Below, one piece after another: positions 18,775 through 27,202 of a stretch of DNA of 64,000 nt (positions within the stretch are counted from its first letter, which is position 1; the number at the start of each line of letters is the position of its first letter). Origin of the DNA: Verrucomicrobiota bacterium (GTDB taxonomy: Bacteria; Verrucomicrobiota; Verrucomicrobiia; Opitutales; Opitutaceae); contig JAEWIY010000076.1 in NCBI GenBank assembly GCA_023386835.1, positions 13,254 through 77,253 on the forward strand. Direction: 5' to 3'. A model generated the notes under the pieces. The model was not told the DNA's origin and ran no database searches. It was given only the letters and a program-made list of their open reading frames with translations. The position numbers and the translations under genes were made by a program.

Positions 18775-19677
18775 TCAATGCTCCTTCGGGTCGGGCAGGT
18801 TGAGTCCGAGCGTCTCGATGAACTTGCGCATGGCTGGAGTGAGCACACGGCCTTTGCGGTGCAGGATGGCCAGCGGGCGGGTAAAGTCACGCCCCTTGAA
18901 ATGCAGAATCGCCAAGGAGCCTTGCCCAGACTCTTGCTGGACCGTCGCTTGAGGCACAATCGCCACGCCGTGGTCGATCTCGACGGCCCGCTTTACCGTC
19001 TCGATGTTGTCGAACTCCATCACCGGCTCGATCTCCAGCTTGTGATCGCGGAAGATCTGATCGACCGCCTTGCGCGTCGGAATGTCCGGATCAAAACCGA
19101 TGAACTTCAGCCCTGCCAACTCCCGCAACTCCACCTCCGTCCCGCGACGCGCCAATGGATGTTGTGGGTGCGTGATCAGGACGAGGTGATCATTACGGAA
19201 CGGCAGCGCTTCGATCTGCCGCTGCTTCACCGGAAACGCCACCAAGCCGAAGTCGACCGAGTTGTGCAGGATGTCCTCGTACACGAGGTTCGAACGGCGA
19301 TACTCGACGCGCACGTTGACCGACGGGAAGTCATGCAGGAACCGTTTGATGTACGGCGGCAGCTCGTGCAGCCCGATCGAGTAGATCGTCGAGATGCGAA
19401 TCGTCCCGCTGATCACCTTCTTCATTTCCTGCAACTCGGAGAGCAGCTTGTCGTAGGTGTGCAGGAGCTCTTTCGCTGATTCGTAAACGCGCTGACCCTC
19501 TCGCGTGAGTTGGAACTGCTTTTGGCTCCGATCAATCAGCAGCGTCTTAAAATGCCGCTCCATCGCTCGAGCCTGCTGGCTGACCGCAGACTGGGTGATA
19601 CCATTGATCTTGGCTGACTTCGAAAAACTCTTGGTTTCGACCAGATCCGCGAAGATTTTGAAGTTCTCAACTTGCAT
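18775..19677 (-). CDS. LysR-family transcriptional regulator
   Basis: This 300-residue LysR regulator has an N-terminal winged HTH with SFSKSAKINGITQSAVSQQARAME, residues about 17-40. It is followed by the linker helix and a two-lobed effector domain of the CysB/CysL type. It is divergent from the YggS gene with 69 bp between the starts, a usual LysR arrangement. An ATAA-N7-TTAT dyad lies between them. The effector is unknown. Confidence 0.92.
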   Translation of the reverse strand: MQVENFKIFADLVETKSFSKSAKINGITQSAVSQQARAMERHFKTLLIDRSQKQFQLTREGQRVYESAKELLHTYDKLLSELQEMKKVISGTIRISTIYSIGLHELPPYIKRFLHDFPSVNVRVEYRRSNLVYEDILHNSVDFGLVAFPVKQRQIEALPFRNDHLVLITHPQHPLARRGTEVELRELAGLKFIGFDPDIPTRKAVDQIFRDHKLEIEPVMEFDNIETVKRAVEIDHGVAIVPQATVQQESGQGSLAILHFKGRDFTRPLAILHRKGRVLTPAMRKFIETLGLNLPDPKEH

Positions 19678-19701
19678 GAGGATGGCGTTGTTTCGAGCCA
19701 G

Positions 19702-19718
19702 TATAAAGACTGCTTATC
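19702..19718. promoter_or_regulatory. candidate LysR-type binding site
   Basis: ATAA-AGACTGC-TTAT (19703-19717) lies in the divergent LysR/YggS intergenic region. One more near-symmetric base flanks each side. It satisfies the T-N11-A rule for LysR-family operators. TATAAA within it could also serve as a -10 element, but no -35 is visible at proper spacing. Confidence 0.45.
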
Positions 19719-19746
19719 CCAAGGCAAACGATTAAAGCACCTAAAA

Positions 19747-20448
19747 ATGTCCTTGTCGTTGGAGGAGTTCACACGCCGCACTAATAACATTCGTACACAG
19801 ATTGCGAATGCGTGCGCCAAGGCAGGGCGCGACCCGGCGTCGGTCGAGTTGCTGGCCGTCACCAAGACGCACGGCCCTTGGGCGCCGGCGCTCGCCGCGC
19901 AGATCGGCCTGCACGCCGTCGGCGAAAATCGAGTCCAGGAAGGCGTGGAGAAACGCCGCGACTGCGATTCCCCGGCGCGGGCCCTGCGCTGGGAGCTGAT
20001 CGGACACCTGCAGTCGAACAAAGCGAAACTGGCCGCGGCTCACTTTGATCGGGTGCAAAGCGTCGACAGCGAAAAGCTGCTTGATCGCCTGAACCAAGCG
20101 GCGGCGGAAAATGAGCGGCGGTTGAAAATCCTGCTGCAAATCAACGCCGGCCGCGATCCGAACAAGTTTGGGGCGGAACTGGAGGACGCCCCCCGACTGC
20201 TCGAAGCCGCGTTGCAACGTGAGCACGTGCAGGTCGACGGGCTCATGACGATCGCGCCCCTCTCGGACGACCCGGCGGTGGCCGAACGCACGTTCAACAC
20301 GCTGCGCGAAGTGCGCGATGACCTCGCGGCACGCTTCGCCGTCAGCCTGTCGGAATTGTCGATGGGCATGAGCGGTGACCTCGAGGCCGCGATCGCCGCC
20401 GGCAGCACGCAAGTGCGCGTGGGCACCGCTCTCTTCGGCGCGCGCTGA
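19747..20448 (+). CDS. yggS: YggS/PLPBP pyridoxal-phosphate homeostasis protein
   Basis: This 233-residue protein of the alanine-racemase-like fold has the PLP-binding lysine in LLAVTKTHG (about residue 39). It also has GENRVQEG, the HLQSNKAK block, VDGLMTIAP, LSMGMSGDLEAAI and the C-terminal VGTALFGAR. Family members bind PLP without known catalysis and keep free vitamin B6 and amino-acid pools balanced. The frame continues 25 codons upstream into the LysR promoter region; the ATG at 19747 matches the family's usual start. The transglutaminase-like gene follows closely. Confidence 0.93.
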   Translation: MSLSLEEFTRRTNNIRTQIANACAKAGRDPASVELLAVTKTHGPWAPALAAQIGLHAVGENRVQEGVEKRRDCDSPARALRWELIGHLQSNKAKLAAAHFDRVQSVDSEKLLDRLNQAAAENERRLKILLQINAGRDPNKFGAELEDAPRLLEAALQREHVQVDGLMTIAPLSDDPAVAERTFNTLREVRDDLAARFAVSLSELSMGMSGDLEAAIAAGSTQVRVGTALFGAR

Positions 20449-20468
20449 AGCGTTTTTTCGTCGGTTTC

Positions 20469-21419
20469 ATGCCGCGCCGCGCGCGTTTTCGCACGGCATG
20501 GAATAGGCTTTCCGGGTTGCGCGACCTGCCAGTCTACCTTCCCTTGCGTGCCGTGACACCCAACTCCCTCAACCCGGCCGAGCGCGAAGCGCTTCGCAGC
20601 CTGCTCGATGATGCGAGCCCGGCGGTGCGGCGTGGATTGATGGCACGTTTTGGTACGCTGGGCCCGGCGGCGGTGGCTTTCCTGCGCGAGATCGCCGAAG
20701 GCTCGAACCGGCCGCTCGCGTGGCACGCCCGCTGGTTTCTCGAGGAACTCAAGGTTTCGGATCCGGTGGAGGAGTTTCGCACCTTCATCCGTTCGCTGAA
20801 CTACGAGCTGGAAACGGGCGCGTTGCTGCTCGCGCGCACCGTCCGTCCCGACCTGGATGCCGGCGACTGCTGCCAGCGATTGGACCAACTGGCCGCGCGC
20901 TGCCGCGAGCTGATCGTCGAACCCGCCTCGATCCGCGAAAAGTGCCGCGTCATGAATCGCGTGCTGTACCACGAATACGGCTTCCGCGGAAACGTCGAGG
21001 AGTACACGGACCCGGACAACAGCTTCCTCGATCAGGTGCTCGCGCGCCACAAGGGCATTCCGATTTCGCTCTGCACCGTGTATTTGCTCGTTGGACACCG
21101 GCTGGGCCTGGAACTGGAGCCGGTCGGCCTGCCCGGTCACTTCATGATCGGCTGCTACGTGGAGGACCGGCCGTTCTTCATCGACGCATTCGACGGCGGC
21201 GTCTTCCGCACGCCGGAGGAAATCATGCAGTTCCTGCGGTCGCACGATCTCACCCCGAAGTTGAGCGACCTCGCGCCCACCCCGGTGCGCGAAGTGCTCT
21301 GCCGCTCCTGCCGCAACCTTGCCAATCATTACGAGTCGGCCGGCGAGGCGGACCGGGCGCGCATGTTCGCCGGCTTCGTGGCCGAGTTCGACGCGACGTA
21401 CGAGCGTCACACGCTGTAG
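20469..21419 (+). CDS. SirB1-type transglutaminase-like protein
   Basis: This protein of up to 316 residues has a helical N-terminal third and a SirB1/transglutaminase-like core. The core blocks are CRVMNRVLYHEYGFRGN, YTDPDNSFLDQVL, KGIPISLCTVYLLVG and GLPGHFMIGC. The core includes the Cys/His region of the fold; GHFMIG and FFIDAFDGG are typical of this family. The C-terminus ends in a short TPR-like helical pair. Bacterial SirB1 proteins have no settled role. The Arg-rich first 28 residues are doubtful: a GTG at 20553 would give a shorter start nearer the usual family N-terminus. Confidence 0.8.
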   Translation: MPRRARFRTAWNRLSGLRDLPVYLPLRAVTPNSLNPAEREALRSLLDDASPAVRRGLMARFGTLGPAAVAFLREIAEGSNRPLAWHARWFLEELKVSDPVEEFRTFIRSLNYELETGALLLARTVRPDLDAGDCCQRLDQLAARCRELIVEPASIREKCRVMNRVLYHEYGFRGNVEEYTDPDNSFLDQVLARHKGIPISLCTVYLLVGHRLGLELEPVGLPGHFMIGCYVEDRPFFIDAFDGGVFRTPEEIMQFLRSHDLTPKLSDLAPTPVREVLCRSCRNLANHYESAGEADRARMFAGFVAEFDATYERHTL

Positions 21420-21475
21420 GCCGGCCGCGCGTTTTTGCGTTGTCGTGCCCGGCGGGATCGTCGCCATGATGCGAC

Positions 21476-22372
21476 GTGGCGCCCACCCTCACGCTCGCTG
21501 AGCTTTCGAACTGGTCCTTCCCCGGCACGGCCCTGGCGGTGCTCGGGCACCCGATCGGCCACTCCATCAGCCCGCCGATGCACAACGCGGCGCTGGAGGT
21601 GATGGCGGGCCGCGACGCCCGGTATCGAACGTGGAAATACTTCCGGTTCGACGTTCCGCCGGATGATCTGGCCAACGCGCTGCCCCGGCTCCACCAGGCG
21701 GGATTTCATGGCTTGAACCTGACGGTGCCGCACAAGGTCCTGGCTTTCGGCCTGGTCGAGCAGATCGATCCGGGCGCGCAGGTGATCGGCGCCGTGAATA
21801 CACTCCGCCGAACGCCGACCGGTTGGCGCGGCTTCAATACCGATGGCTACGGCCTCGCAACGGCCGTGCTCGAGGCGCTGGGGCGCCCCCTCGCGGGGCA
21901 GGCGATCGTCCTCCTGGGCGCAGGCGGCGCCGCACGTGGCGCGGCCGTGGAGTGTCTGCGGCAGCAGTGCGCCTCCCTGCACATCGCGAACCGCACGGCG
22001 GCGAACCGCGAAGCGTTGCTCGACGCCATTCGTCCACTGGCCGGAAACATCCCCGTGCGTGGTTTTGATCCGGCCGAGATCCCCAACGACGTGCCGGCCG
22101 GAGCATTGGTCATCAACGCCACCAGCGCGGGTTTGAAAGCAGAAGATCCCCTGCCGCTCGACCTGTCGCGGCTGCCCGTTCCCGCCGGCGTTTACGACAT
22201 GATCTACAATCCGCCGCGCACCCGGTTGCTGCAGCAGGCCGCGCAACTCGGGCTGCCGTACGCCAATGGCATGTCGATGCTCGTGCACCAAGGCGTGCGC
22301 GCGCTCGAACTCTGGACGGACGCGCAGGTACCGGTCGAGGTCATGCGCTCCGCGGCCCTGGCCGCGTTGTAA
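21476..22372 (+). CDS. aroE: shikimate dehydrogenase
   Basis: This 298-residue protein reduces 3-dehydroshikimate to shikimate with NADPH in aromatic amino-acid synthesis. The substrate loop is GHPIGHSISPPMHN. The catalytic lysine is in NLTVPHK and the catalytic aspartate in GFNTDGYG. The dinucleotide loop is GAGGAARG, and NGMSMLVHQG closes the active site. The start is a GTG at 21476. It is the last plus-strand gene before a convergent run. The other pathway genes are not in the window. Confidence 0.95.
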   Translation: MAPTLTLAELSNWSFPGTALAVLGHPIGHSISPPMHNAALEVMAGRDARYRTWKYFRFDVPPDDLANALPRLHQAGFHGLNLTVPHKVLAFGLVEQIDPGAQVIGAVNTLRRTPTGWRGFNTDGYGLATAVLEALGRPLAGQAIVLLGAGGAARGAAVECLRQQCASLHIANRTAANREALLDAIRPLAGNIPVRGFDPAEIPNDVPAGALVINATSAGLKAEDPLPLDLSRLPVPAGVYDMIYNPPRTRLLQQAAQLGLPYANGMSMLVHQGVRALELWTDAQVPVEVMRSAALAAL

Positions 22373-22393
22373 CTCATCCGCAACGACACCTGC

Positions 22394-23266
22394 TCAGGCC
22401 GTCGGGCGCTCCAGGTGCACGGCCGACCACTCGCCGAGGTCACGGGTGTCGATGCGCCAATCGGGCGCAAGCGCTCGAAACGCCTCCTCCACCGTGGCAC
22501 GCTCGCGTGCCAGAATCCCGCTCAGGCAAAGTGAACCGCCCGGCGCCACCGCTGCCAGCAGGGGCTGGGCGAACTGCATCAGGACATCCGCCTGGATGTT
22601 CGCCAGCACGAGATCGGCCTGCGCATCCGCCAACCCGCTGATCAGGTCCGCCGTTTCAAAACGCACGCGTCCACCGAGAGCGTTGAGCACCGCGTTCTCC
22701 TCACTGACGCGCACCGCCTCGGGATCGTTGTCGAAGCCGCGCACATCGGTGAACCCGAGTCGCGCGGCCGAAAGGGCGAGAATGCCCGAGCCACAGCCCG
22801 CGTCGACGATCCGCGCGTTTGACGCGGCCCGCTCCGCCCAAGCGACAAGATATTCACAGCACAACCGGGTCGTTTCGTGGTTGCCGGTCCCGAAGGCCAG
22901 ACCGGGATCCAACCATAGCGCCACCTCACCGGCCGGGAGAGCGTACGATTCCTTTTCCCAGATCGGCACCCAATGCAGTCGCCCGCAGCGCCACGCGCGG
23001 AAATGAGCTTTGTAGCTGTCGCGCCAATCCGCCGGAGCGAGGGCGCGCACCACCGCGTCGGACGCGCCGGGCACCAAAGGCCGGAGTCGATCCCACGCCG
23101 CCTGCGCCTCGGAGGCGCCTTCAAAGATCCCGACGACCCACGCCTTCTGAATCAGGATGTCCTGAAAAACGCTCCAACGGGGCTCGCCCAGTTCCAGCAG
23201 CTGCTCGTCGACGGAATCGACATCGCTGAACGGCAGCTCCGCTTTGATTTCAAACAGGTCACTCAT
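22394..23266 (-). CDS. prmA: ribosomal protein L11 methyltransferase
   Basis: This 290-residue protein has an N-terminal L11-recognition domain. An SAM-binding methyltransferase domain follows: WLDPGLAFGTGNHETT, DAGCGSGILALSA and LANIQADVL, the PrmA form of the catalytic motif. PrmA trimethylates several amino groups of ribosomal protein L11. The ATG at 23266 overlaps the argC stop (ATGA), so it is coupled to argC. It is the last gene of a long minus-strand run starting at manA. Confidence 0.94.
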   Translation of the reverse strand: MSDLFEIKAELPFSDVDSVDEQLLELGEPRWSVFQDILIQKAWVVGIFEGASEAQAAWDRLRPLVPGASDAVVRALAPADWRDSYKAHFRAWRCGRLHWVPIWEKESYALPAGEVALWLDPGLAFGTGNHETTRLCCEYLVAWAERAASNARIVDAGCGSGILALSAARLGFTDVRGFDNDPEAVRVSEENAVLNALGGRVRFETADLISGLADAQADLVLANIQADVLMQFAQPLLAAVAPGGSLCLSGILARERATVEEAFRALAPDWRIDTRDLGEWSAVHLERPTA

Positions 23267-24216
23267 GCCACCTTGAGACCGGCGCCTTCGTCGCAGCCCA
23301 TCCGGAGGTTCATGCACTGCACGGCCGAGCCGGAGGCACCCTTGCCCAGATTGTCGAGCCGGACGATCACCACCGCCTGGCCGGCGTGACCGCTCACGAG
23401 GACGTCCGCGCGGTTCGTGCCGTTGCAGGCCTGGATATCGAACGCACCTTCATCGAGGTTGGCTTCATCGCCCAGCGCGAGCACTCGGATGAACTGCGCG
23501 CCGGCATAGGCTTCGGCCAATGCGGCGTGAAGAGCGGTGAGACTCGGCCGGCCGGGCAACTGCGCCAGCGGCAGCGGCACGGTGACGGCGAGACCCTGGT
23601 AAAAGTTGGAGACGACTGGCGTGAAGAGCGGTGACTGAGACAGTCCACCATGCACCCGCATTTCCGGCAGATGTTTGTGGGTCAGGCCGAGCGCATACGG
23701 ACGCGGGCTGCGCAAAGCCGAACGCGCTCCGTCGCCCTCGTAGGCCGCGATCATCTTTTTGCCCCCGCCACTGTATCCAGTAAGCGAGAACGCGCTGAGC
23801 GGAAAATCGGCCGGCACCAGCCCGCGTCGCACGAGCGGACGCACCGCCAGTACGAAGGCCGCGGCATGACAGCCCACGTTGGCGATCCGGTTCGAGGTTT
23901 GCACCCGCTCCCGGTAGTCCGGTCCGAGTTCCGGCAAACCATAGGCCCACGCCGGGTCCACCCGATGAGCCGTGCTGGCGTCGATCACCACGGTGCGGTC
24001 ATTTTGGACCAGCGCGGCCGATTCCCGCGCGGCGTCGTCCGGCAGGCAGAGAAAGGCCACGTCCGCCTCGTTCAAAAGTTCGGCCCGCGCCGCCGGATCC
24101 TTGCGCCGCCCCGGGTCGATCGTGAGCAGCGTCACGTCGGCGCGCTCCGCCAGGCGCTCGTGAATTTGCAGTCCGGTCGTGCCTTCCGAACCGTCGACGA
24201 AGACCTTGATGCTCAT
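23263..24216 (-). CDS. argC: N-acetyl-gamma-glutamyl-phosphate reductase, type 2
   Basis: This 317-residue protein catalyses the NADPH-dependent third step of arginine (ornithine) synthesis. VFVDGSEGTTGLQIHERL at the N-terminus and the overall length mark the shorter type 2 ArgC. The active-site cysteine is in IANVGCHAAAF, and GYSGGGKKM and THKHLPEM are family blocks. It follows purN after 50 bp and overlaps prmA. No other arginine gene is nearby. Confidence 0.95.
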   Translation of the reverse strand: MSIKVFVDGSEGTTGLQIHERLAERADVTLLTIDPGRRKDPAARAELLNEADVAFLCLPDDAARESAALVQNDRTVVIDASTAHRVDPAWAYGLPELGPDYRERVQTSNRIANVGCHAAAFVLAVRPLVRRGLVPADFPLSAFSLTGYSGGGKKMIAAYEGDGARSALRSPRPYALGLTHKHLPEMRVHGGLSQSPLFTPVVSNFYQGLAVTVPLPLAQLPGRPSLTALHAALAEAYAGAQFIRVLALGDEANLDEGAFDIQACNGTNRADVLVSGHAGQAVVIVRLDNLGKGASGSAVQCMNLRMGCDEGAGLKVA

Positions 24217-24266
24217 GGAACGCCCATCATCGCCCGACCCGCGGGCGCGCGCAAGCGCGGCGTGGT

Positions 24267-24845
24267 TTAGCGCCGCGGCAGGCTCAGCCGCGCGATCACT
24301 GCGGGCAGCAGGGCGTGCTCCGCCTCATGCACCTTCGCGGCCAACGCCTCCAGCGTATCGTTCTCGTCAATACGCACGGCGGCCTGGTCCAGGATGGGGC
24401 CGCCGTCGACGTCGATCGTCACCTGGTGCACGGTGCAGCCGGTGATCTTCACGCCGCGTCGCCAAGCCTGCCCGATTGCATCCAACCCCGGGAAACTCGG
24501 CAGCAGGCTCGGGTGCAGGTTGATGATCTTGCCCTCAAAAGCCTGCAGGAACGGCATCTTCAGCACGCGCATGAAGCCGGCCAGGACGATCAGGTCCGGT
24601 TCGCACGCCGTGATGGCGGCGAGGTAGTGCTGCTCGGCCGCGCCATCGAGTTTGGTTTTGAACGGCGCCGGATCGATGAAGTTCGCCGGCACGCCATAGC
24701 GCTGGCCGAGCGCGAGGATGCCCGCATTCGGCTGGTCCGAGAAGATCTGCACGACCTCCGCGCGGCCGAGCTGCCCGGCCTGCTGGGCTTTCAGGATCGC
24801 CTCGGCATTCGAGCCGCGGCCGGAGCCAAGGATCACCACACGCAT
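24267..24845 (-). CDS. purN: phosphoribosylglycinamide formyltransferase
   Basis: This 192-residue enzyme transfers the formyl group of 10-formyl-tetrahydrofolate to GAR in purine synthesis. GSGRGSN binds the GAR phosphate. The folate/catalytic region has LAGFMRVL and INLHPSLLPSFPG, with the catalytic Asn and His. The catalytic Asp lies in VDGGPIL. It starts one base after the stop of the adenylyltransferase gene, so the two are probably translationally coupled. Confidence 0.95.
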   Translation of the reverse strand: MRVVILGSGRGSNAEAILKAQQAGQLGRAEVVQIFSDQPNAGILALGQRYGVPANFIDPAPFKTKLDGAAEQHYLAAITACEPDLIVLAGFMRVLKMPFLQAFEGKIINLHPSLLPSFPGLDAIGQAWRRGVKITGCTVHQVTIDVDGGPILDQAAVRIDENDTLEALAAKVHEAEHALLPAVIARLSLPRR

Positions 24846-24846
24846 G

Positions 24847-25359
24847 TCAAAGTCCTCCCGCGGCTTTGATCCGCTCGATCAACCGCGTGGTGCTGAAGCC
24901 GGGCAGAAAAGGCAGAAACGTGATCTGCGCCCCAGCGGCTTCGAGCGCCGCCCGTTCGCCCGCGTCCAGTTTCTCCAGCGTGTAGTCGCCCGCCTTGCAA
25001 TACACGTCCGGCTGCAGCGCCTGAATCTCCGGTGTGAGTCGCGGCTCGCTGAAGATGACCATCGCGTCGACGAACCACGTCGCGGCGAGCGCATACGCGC
25101 GCTCCTGTTCCGACTGCACCGGCCGCCGCGGGCCCTTCAACGCCCTCACGCTGGCGTCGCTGTTGAGCGCCACCACCAGCACATCGCCCAACTGCCGCGC
25201 CCGCTGAAGCGAATACAGGTGGCCGGTGTGCAGGAGATCAAAAACGCCGTTCGTCAGCACCACCCGCCGGCCCTGCGCCTTCCACGTCGCGCGCTGCGCC
25301 ACGGCCGCGTCGAGCGTGAGCAGCTTGGGGTTTTCCAGCGATTCGACCGCCAAGGACAT
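24847..25359 (-). CDS. rfaE2: ADP-heptose synthase-type nucleotidyltransferase (RfaE2)
   Basis: This 170-residue cytidylyltransferase-like protein has the nucleotidyltransferase signature GVFDLLHTGHL (HxGH). It matches the C-terminal half of HldE, here free-standing. It would add AMP to D-glycero-beta-D-manno-heptose 1-phosphate for LPS core synthesis. Later family blocks are LNSDASVRALKGPRRP, AGDYTLEKL and GFSTTRLIERI. The kinase half (RfaE1) is not in the window. A TTG at 25386 overlapping the dnaJ stop would add nine residues; I prefer the ATG at 25359. Confidence 0.9.
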   Translation of the reverse strand: MSLAVESLENPKLLTLDAAVAQRATWKAQGRRVVLTNGVFDLLHTGHLYSLQRARQLGDVLVVALNSDASVRALKGPRRPVQSEQERAYALAATWFVDAMVIFSEPRLTPEIQALQPDVYCKAGDYTLEKLDAGERAALEAAGAQITFLPFLPGFSTTRLIERIKAAGGL

Positions 25360-25382
25360 GGAGGGATGCCGTGTCGTGTCGC

Positions 25383-26525
25383 TCAAAAGAACTTCTTGGC
25401 CTTCTCGAACCAGCTGCGGGAGGTCGGCTCGTCCGCGTCACCACTGACGCGGGCAAACTCCTCGAGCAGGCGGCGCTGTTCGCCGCTTAGACTGGTGGGC
25501 ACTTCAACGTGAACCCGTACGAGTTGGTCACCCTGGGCGCCGCCCCGCAGCGAGGGCATGCCCTTGCCGCGTAAGCGGAAGGTGGTGCCGCTCTGGGTAC
25601 CCACCGGGATCTTGAGCGTGGCGCGACCGAAGAGCGTTGGGACCTCGATCGTGCCGCCGAGCGTTGCCAGCGTAAACTTGATCGGGATTTCGCAGAACAG
25701 GTCCTGCCCCTGCCGCTCGAAGATCTCGTGCTCCCGCACGGAGAGGACGATGTAGAGGTCGCCCGCCGCGCCTCCGGCGATACCGGCTTCACCGTTGCCG
25801 ACTGAGCGGAGACGGGACCCCGTGTCGACTCCGGCGGGAACGCGGACGTTGACCTTCGTTGTTTTCGGGACGCGGCCTTCTCCACGGCAGGCACTGCAAG
25901 CCTTCTCGACCTTCGTCCCGGCACCGCCGCAGGTCGGACAGGTTTGCCGAAACGTGATGATGCCCCCGGAACGCCGAATTTGGCCCGCGCCACCGCAGGT
26001 GGGACAGGTGACGCGCTTTGATCCCGGCTCAGCGCCACTGCCGTCGCAGCGATCGCAGACCACGGCTTTGCGAAAGGACAACTCCTTCTCCACCCCACGC
26101 GCCGCCTCCTCGAGGGTGATCTCGAGGTCGTAGCGCAGGTCCGAGCCGTCGCGCCCACCGCCGCCGCCACCCCCACCACCGAACATCTCGTCGAAGATGC
26201 CGCCACCACCGCCACCGGCGCCAAACACTTCCCGGAAGATGTCGAACGGGTCGTGGAAGCCGCCGCCCATGGGACCGCGCCCAGCGCCAGCACCCGGCCC
26301 TTCAAACGCGGCGTGACCGTAACGATCGTACGCCGCGCGCTTCTGCGGGTCCTTCAGCACCTCGTAGGCGTGGGAGATCTGCTTGAACTTCTCCTCGGCC
26401 TCCTTGTTGCCCGGATTTTTGTCCGGGTGGTACTGCACGGCCTTCTTGCGATACGCCTTCTTCAGCTCGTCGTCGGTCGCCTGGCGGCTGACGCCGAGCA
26501 GCTCGTAATAGTCTTCTTTCGCCAT
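25383..26525 (-). CDS. dnaJ: chaperone protein DnaJ
   Basis: This 380-residue Hsp40 co-chaperone has a J domain with His33-Pro34-Asp35 (YHPDKNPG) that stimulates DnaK. A Gly/Phe-rich linker has three long glycine runs (about residues 78-125). Four CxxCxGxG zinc motifs begin CDRCDGSG, CPTCGGAG, CPTCGGAG and CSACRGEG. The C-terminal substrate-binding domains complete it. It follows grpE by 41 bp. dnaK is not in the window, so the usual grpE-dnaK-dnaJ order is broken here. Confidence 0.97.
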   Translation of the reverse strand: MAKEDYYELLGVSRQATDDELKKAYRKKAVQYHPDKNPGNKEAEEKFKQISHAYEVLKDPQKRAAYDRYGHAAFEGPGAGAGRGPMGGGFHDPFDIFREVFGAGGGGGGIFDEMFGGGGGGGGGRDGSDLRYDLEITLEEAARGVEKELSFRKAVVCDRCDGSGAEPGSKRVTCPTCGGAGQIRRSGGIITFRQTCPTCGGAGTKVEKACSACRGEGRVPKTTKVNVRVPAGVDTGSRLRSVGNGEAGIAGGAAGDLYIVLSVREHEIFERQGQDLFCEIPIKFTLATLGGTIEVPTLFGRATLKIPVGTQSGTTFRLRGKGMPSLRGGAQGDQLVRVHVEVPTSLSGEQRRLLEEFARVSGDADEPTSRSWFEKAKKFF

Positions 26526-26566
26526 GTTGGTGGGCTGGACTCCCGTCTTGTCGACGGGGGCTTGGC

Positions 26567-27184
26567 TTAGCTGCTGGCGTCCTTTCCGGCGGGCACCCCA
26601 CCGGAGACGACCACCGCCGCCGGACGGAGCAACCGGCCGTTGAGGGTGTAGCCGATGCGCACCACTTGGATCACGTGGCCTTCAGCGACGTCCGCGCTCG
26701 GGATTTGGGAAAGGGCTTCGTGCAGGTTGGGGTCGAACGGCTGGCCCTGCGGATTCACCTCCTTGAGCCCGTGGTTGCTCAAAGCGGTCTTCAGCTGCGT
26801 GGCGACCATCTCAAAGCCACCGAGCAGCGTGGACACGTCCGCGTTGGGCGCGCGCGCGGCGGTCAGGCCCAAGGCGAAGTTGTCCATCACCGGCAGCAAC
26901 TCCTCCACGACGCGGGCCGCGGCAAAGGCGCGCAGCTCCTCCTTTTCGCGGACGCTGCGACGGCGGAAATTCTCAAGATCAGCCAACGCGCGCAGATAAC
27001 GGTCCTGGGCGGCGGCTGCCTCCTGGCGGGCCGCGGCCAACTCATCGGCGCCGCCCGGGGCGGCATTCGCCGAATCCGTGGCCGCCGATCCCGCGCTCTT
27101 CTCGCCGGTCGCGGCAGCAGCCGGCACGGCACCTTCCGTGTTCTGCTCTTCCTTTGGCTCCTTCGACTGGTCGGTTTCGCTCAT
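26567..27184 (-). CDS. grpE: nucleotide exchange factor GrpE
   Basis: This 205-residue protein releases ADP from DnaK. An acidic, low-complexity N-terminus (~50 residues) leads into the long dimerisation helix (RYLRALADLENFRRRSVREK). The family block LLPVMDNFALGL and the C-terminal beta domain follow (INPQGQPFDPN-like VNPQGQPFDPNLHEALSQ, then VIQVVRIGYTLNGRLLRPA). It has an 18-bp gap from the gene upstream and 41 bp to dnaJ. No CIRCE-type inverted repeat is visible ahead of it. Confidence 0.96.
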   Translation of the reverse strand: MSETDQSKEPKEEQNTEGAVPAAAATGEKSAGSAATDSANAAPGGADELAAARQEAAAAQDRYLRALADLENFRRRSVREKEELRAFAAARVVEELLPVMDNFALGLTAARAPNADVSTLLGGFEMVATQLKTALSNHGLKEVNPQGQPFDPNLHEALSQIPSADVAEGHVIQVVRIGYTLNGRLLRPAAVVVSGGVPAGKDASS

Positions 27185-27202
27185 GGTAAGCCGGCTAGTA
27201 AT

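Noticed and set aside
27185..27202. Search for a CIRCE heat-shock element before grpE
   Set aside because: Only 18 bp separate grpE from the gene upstream, and no TTAGCACTC-type repeat is seen.
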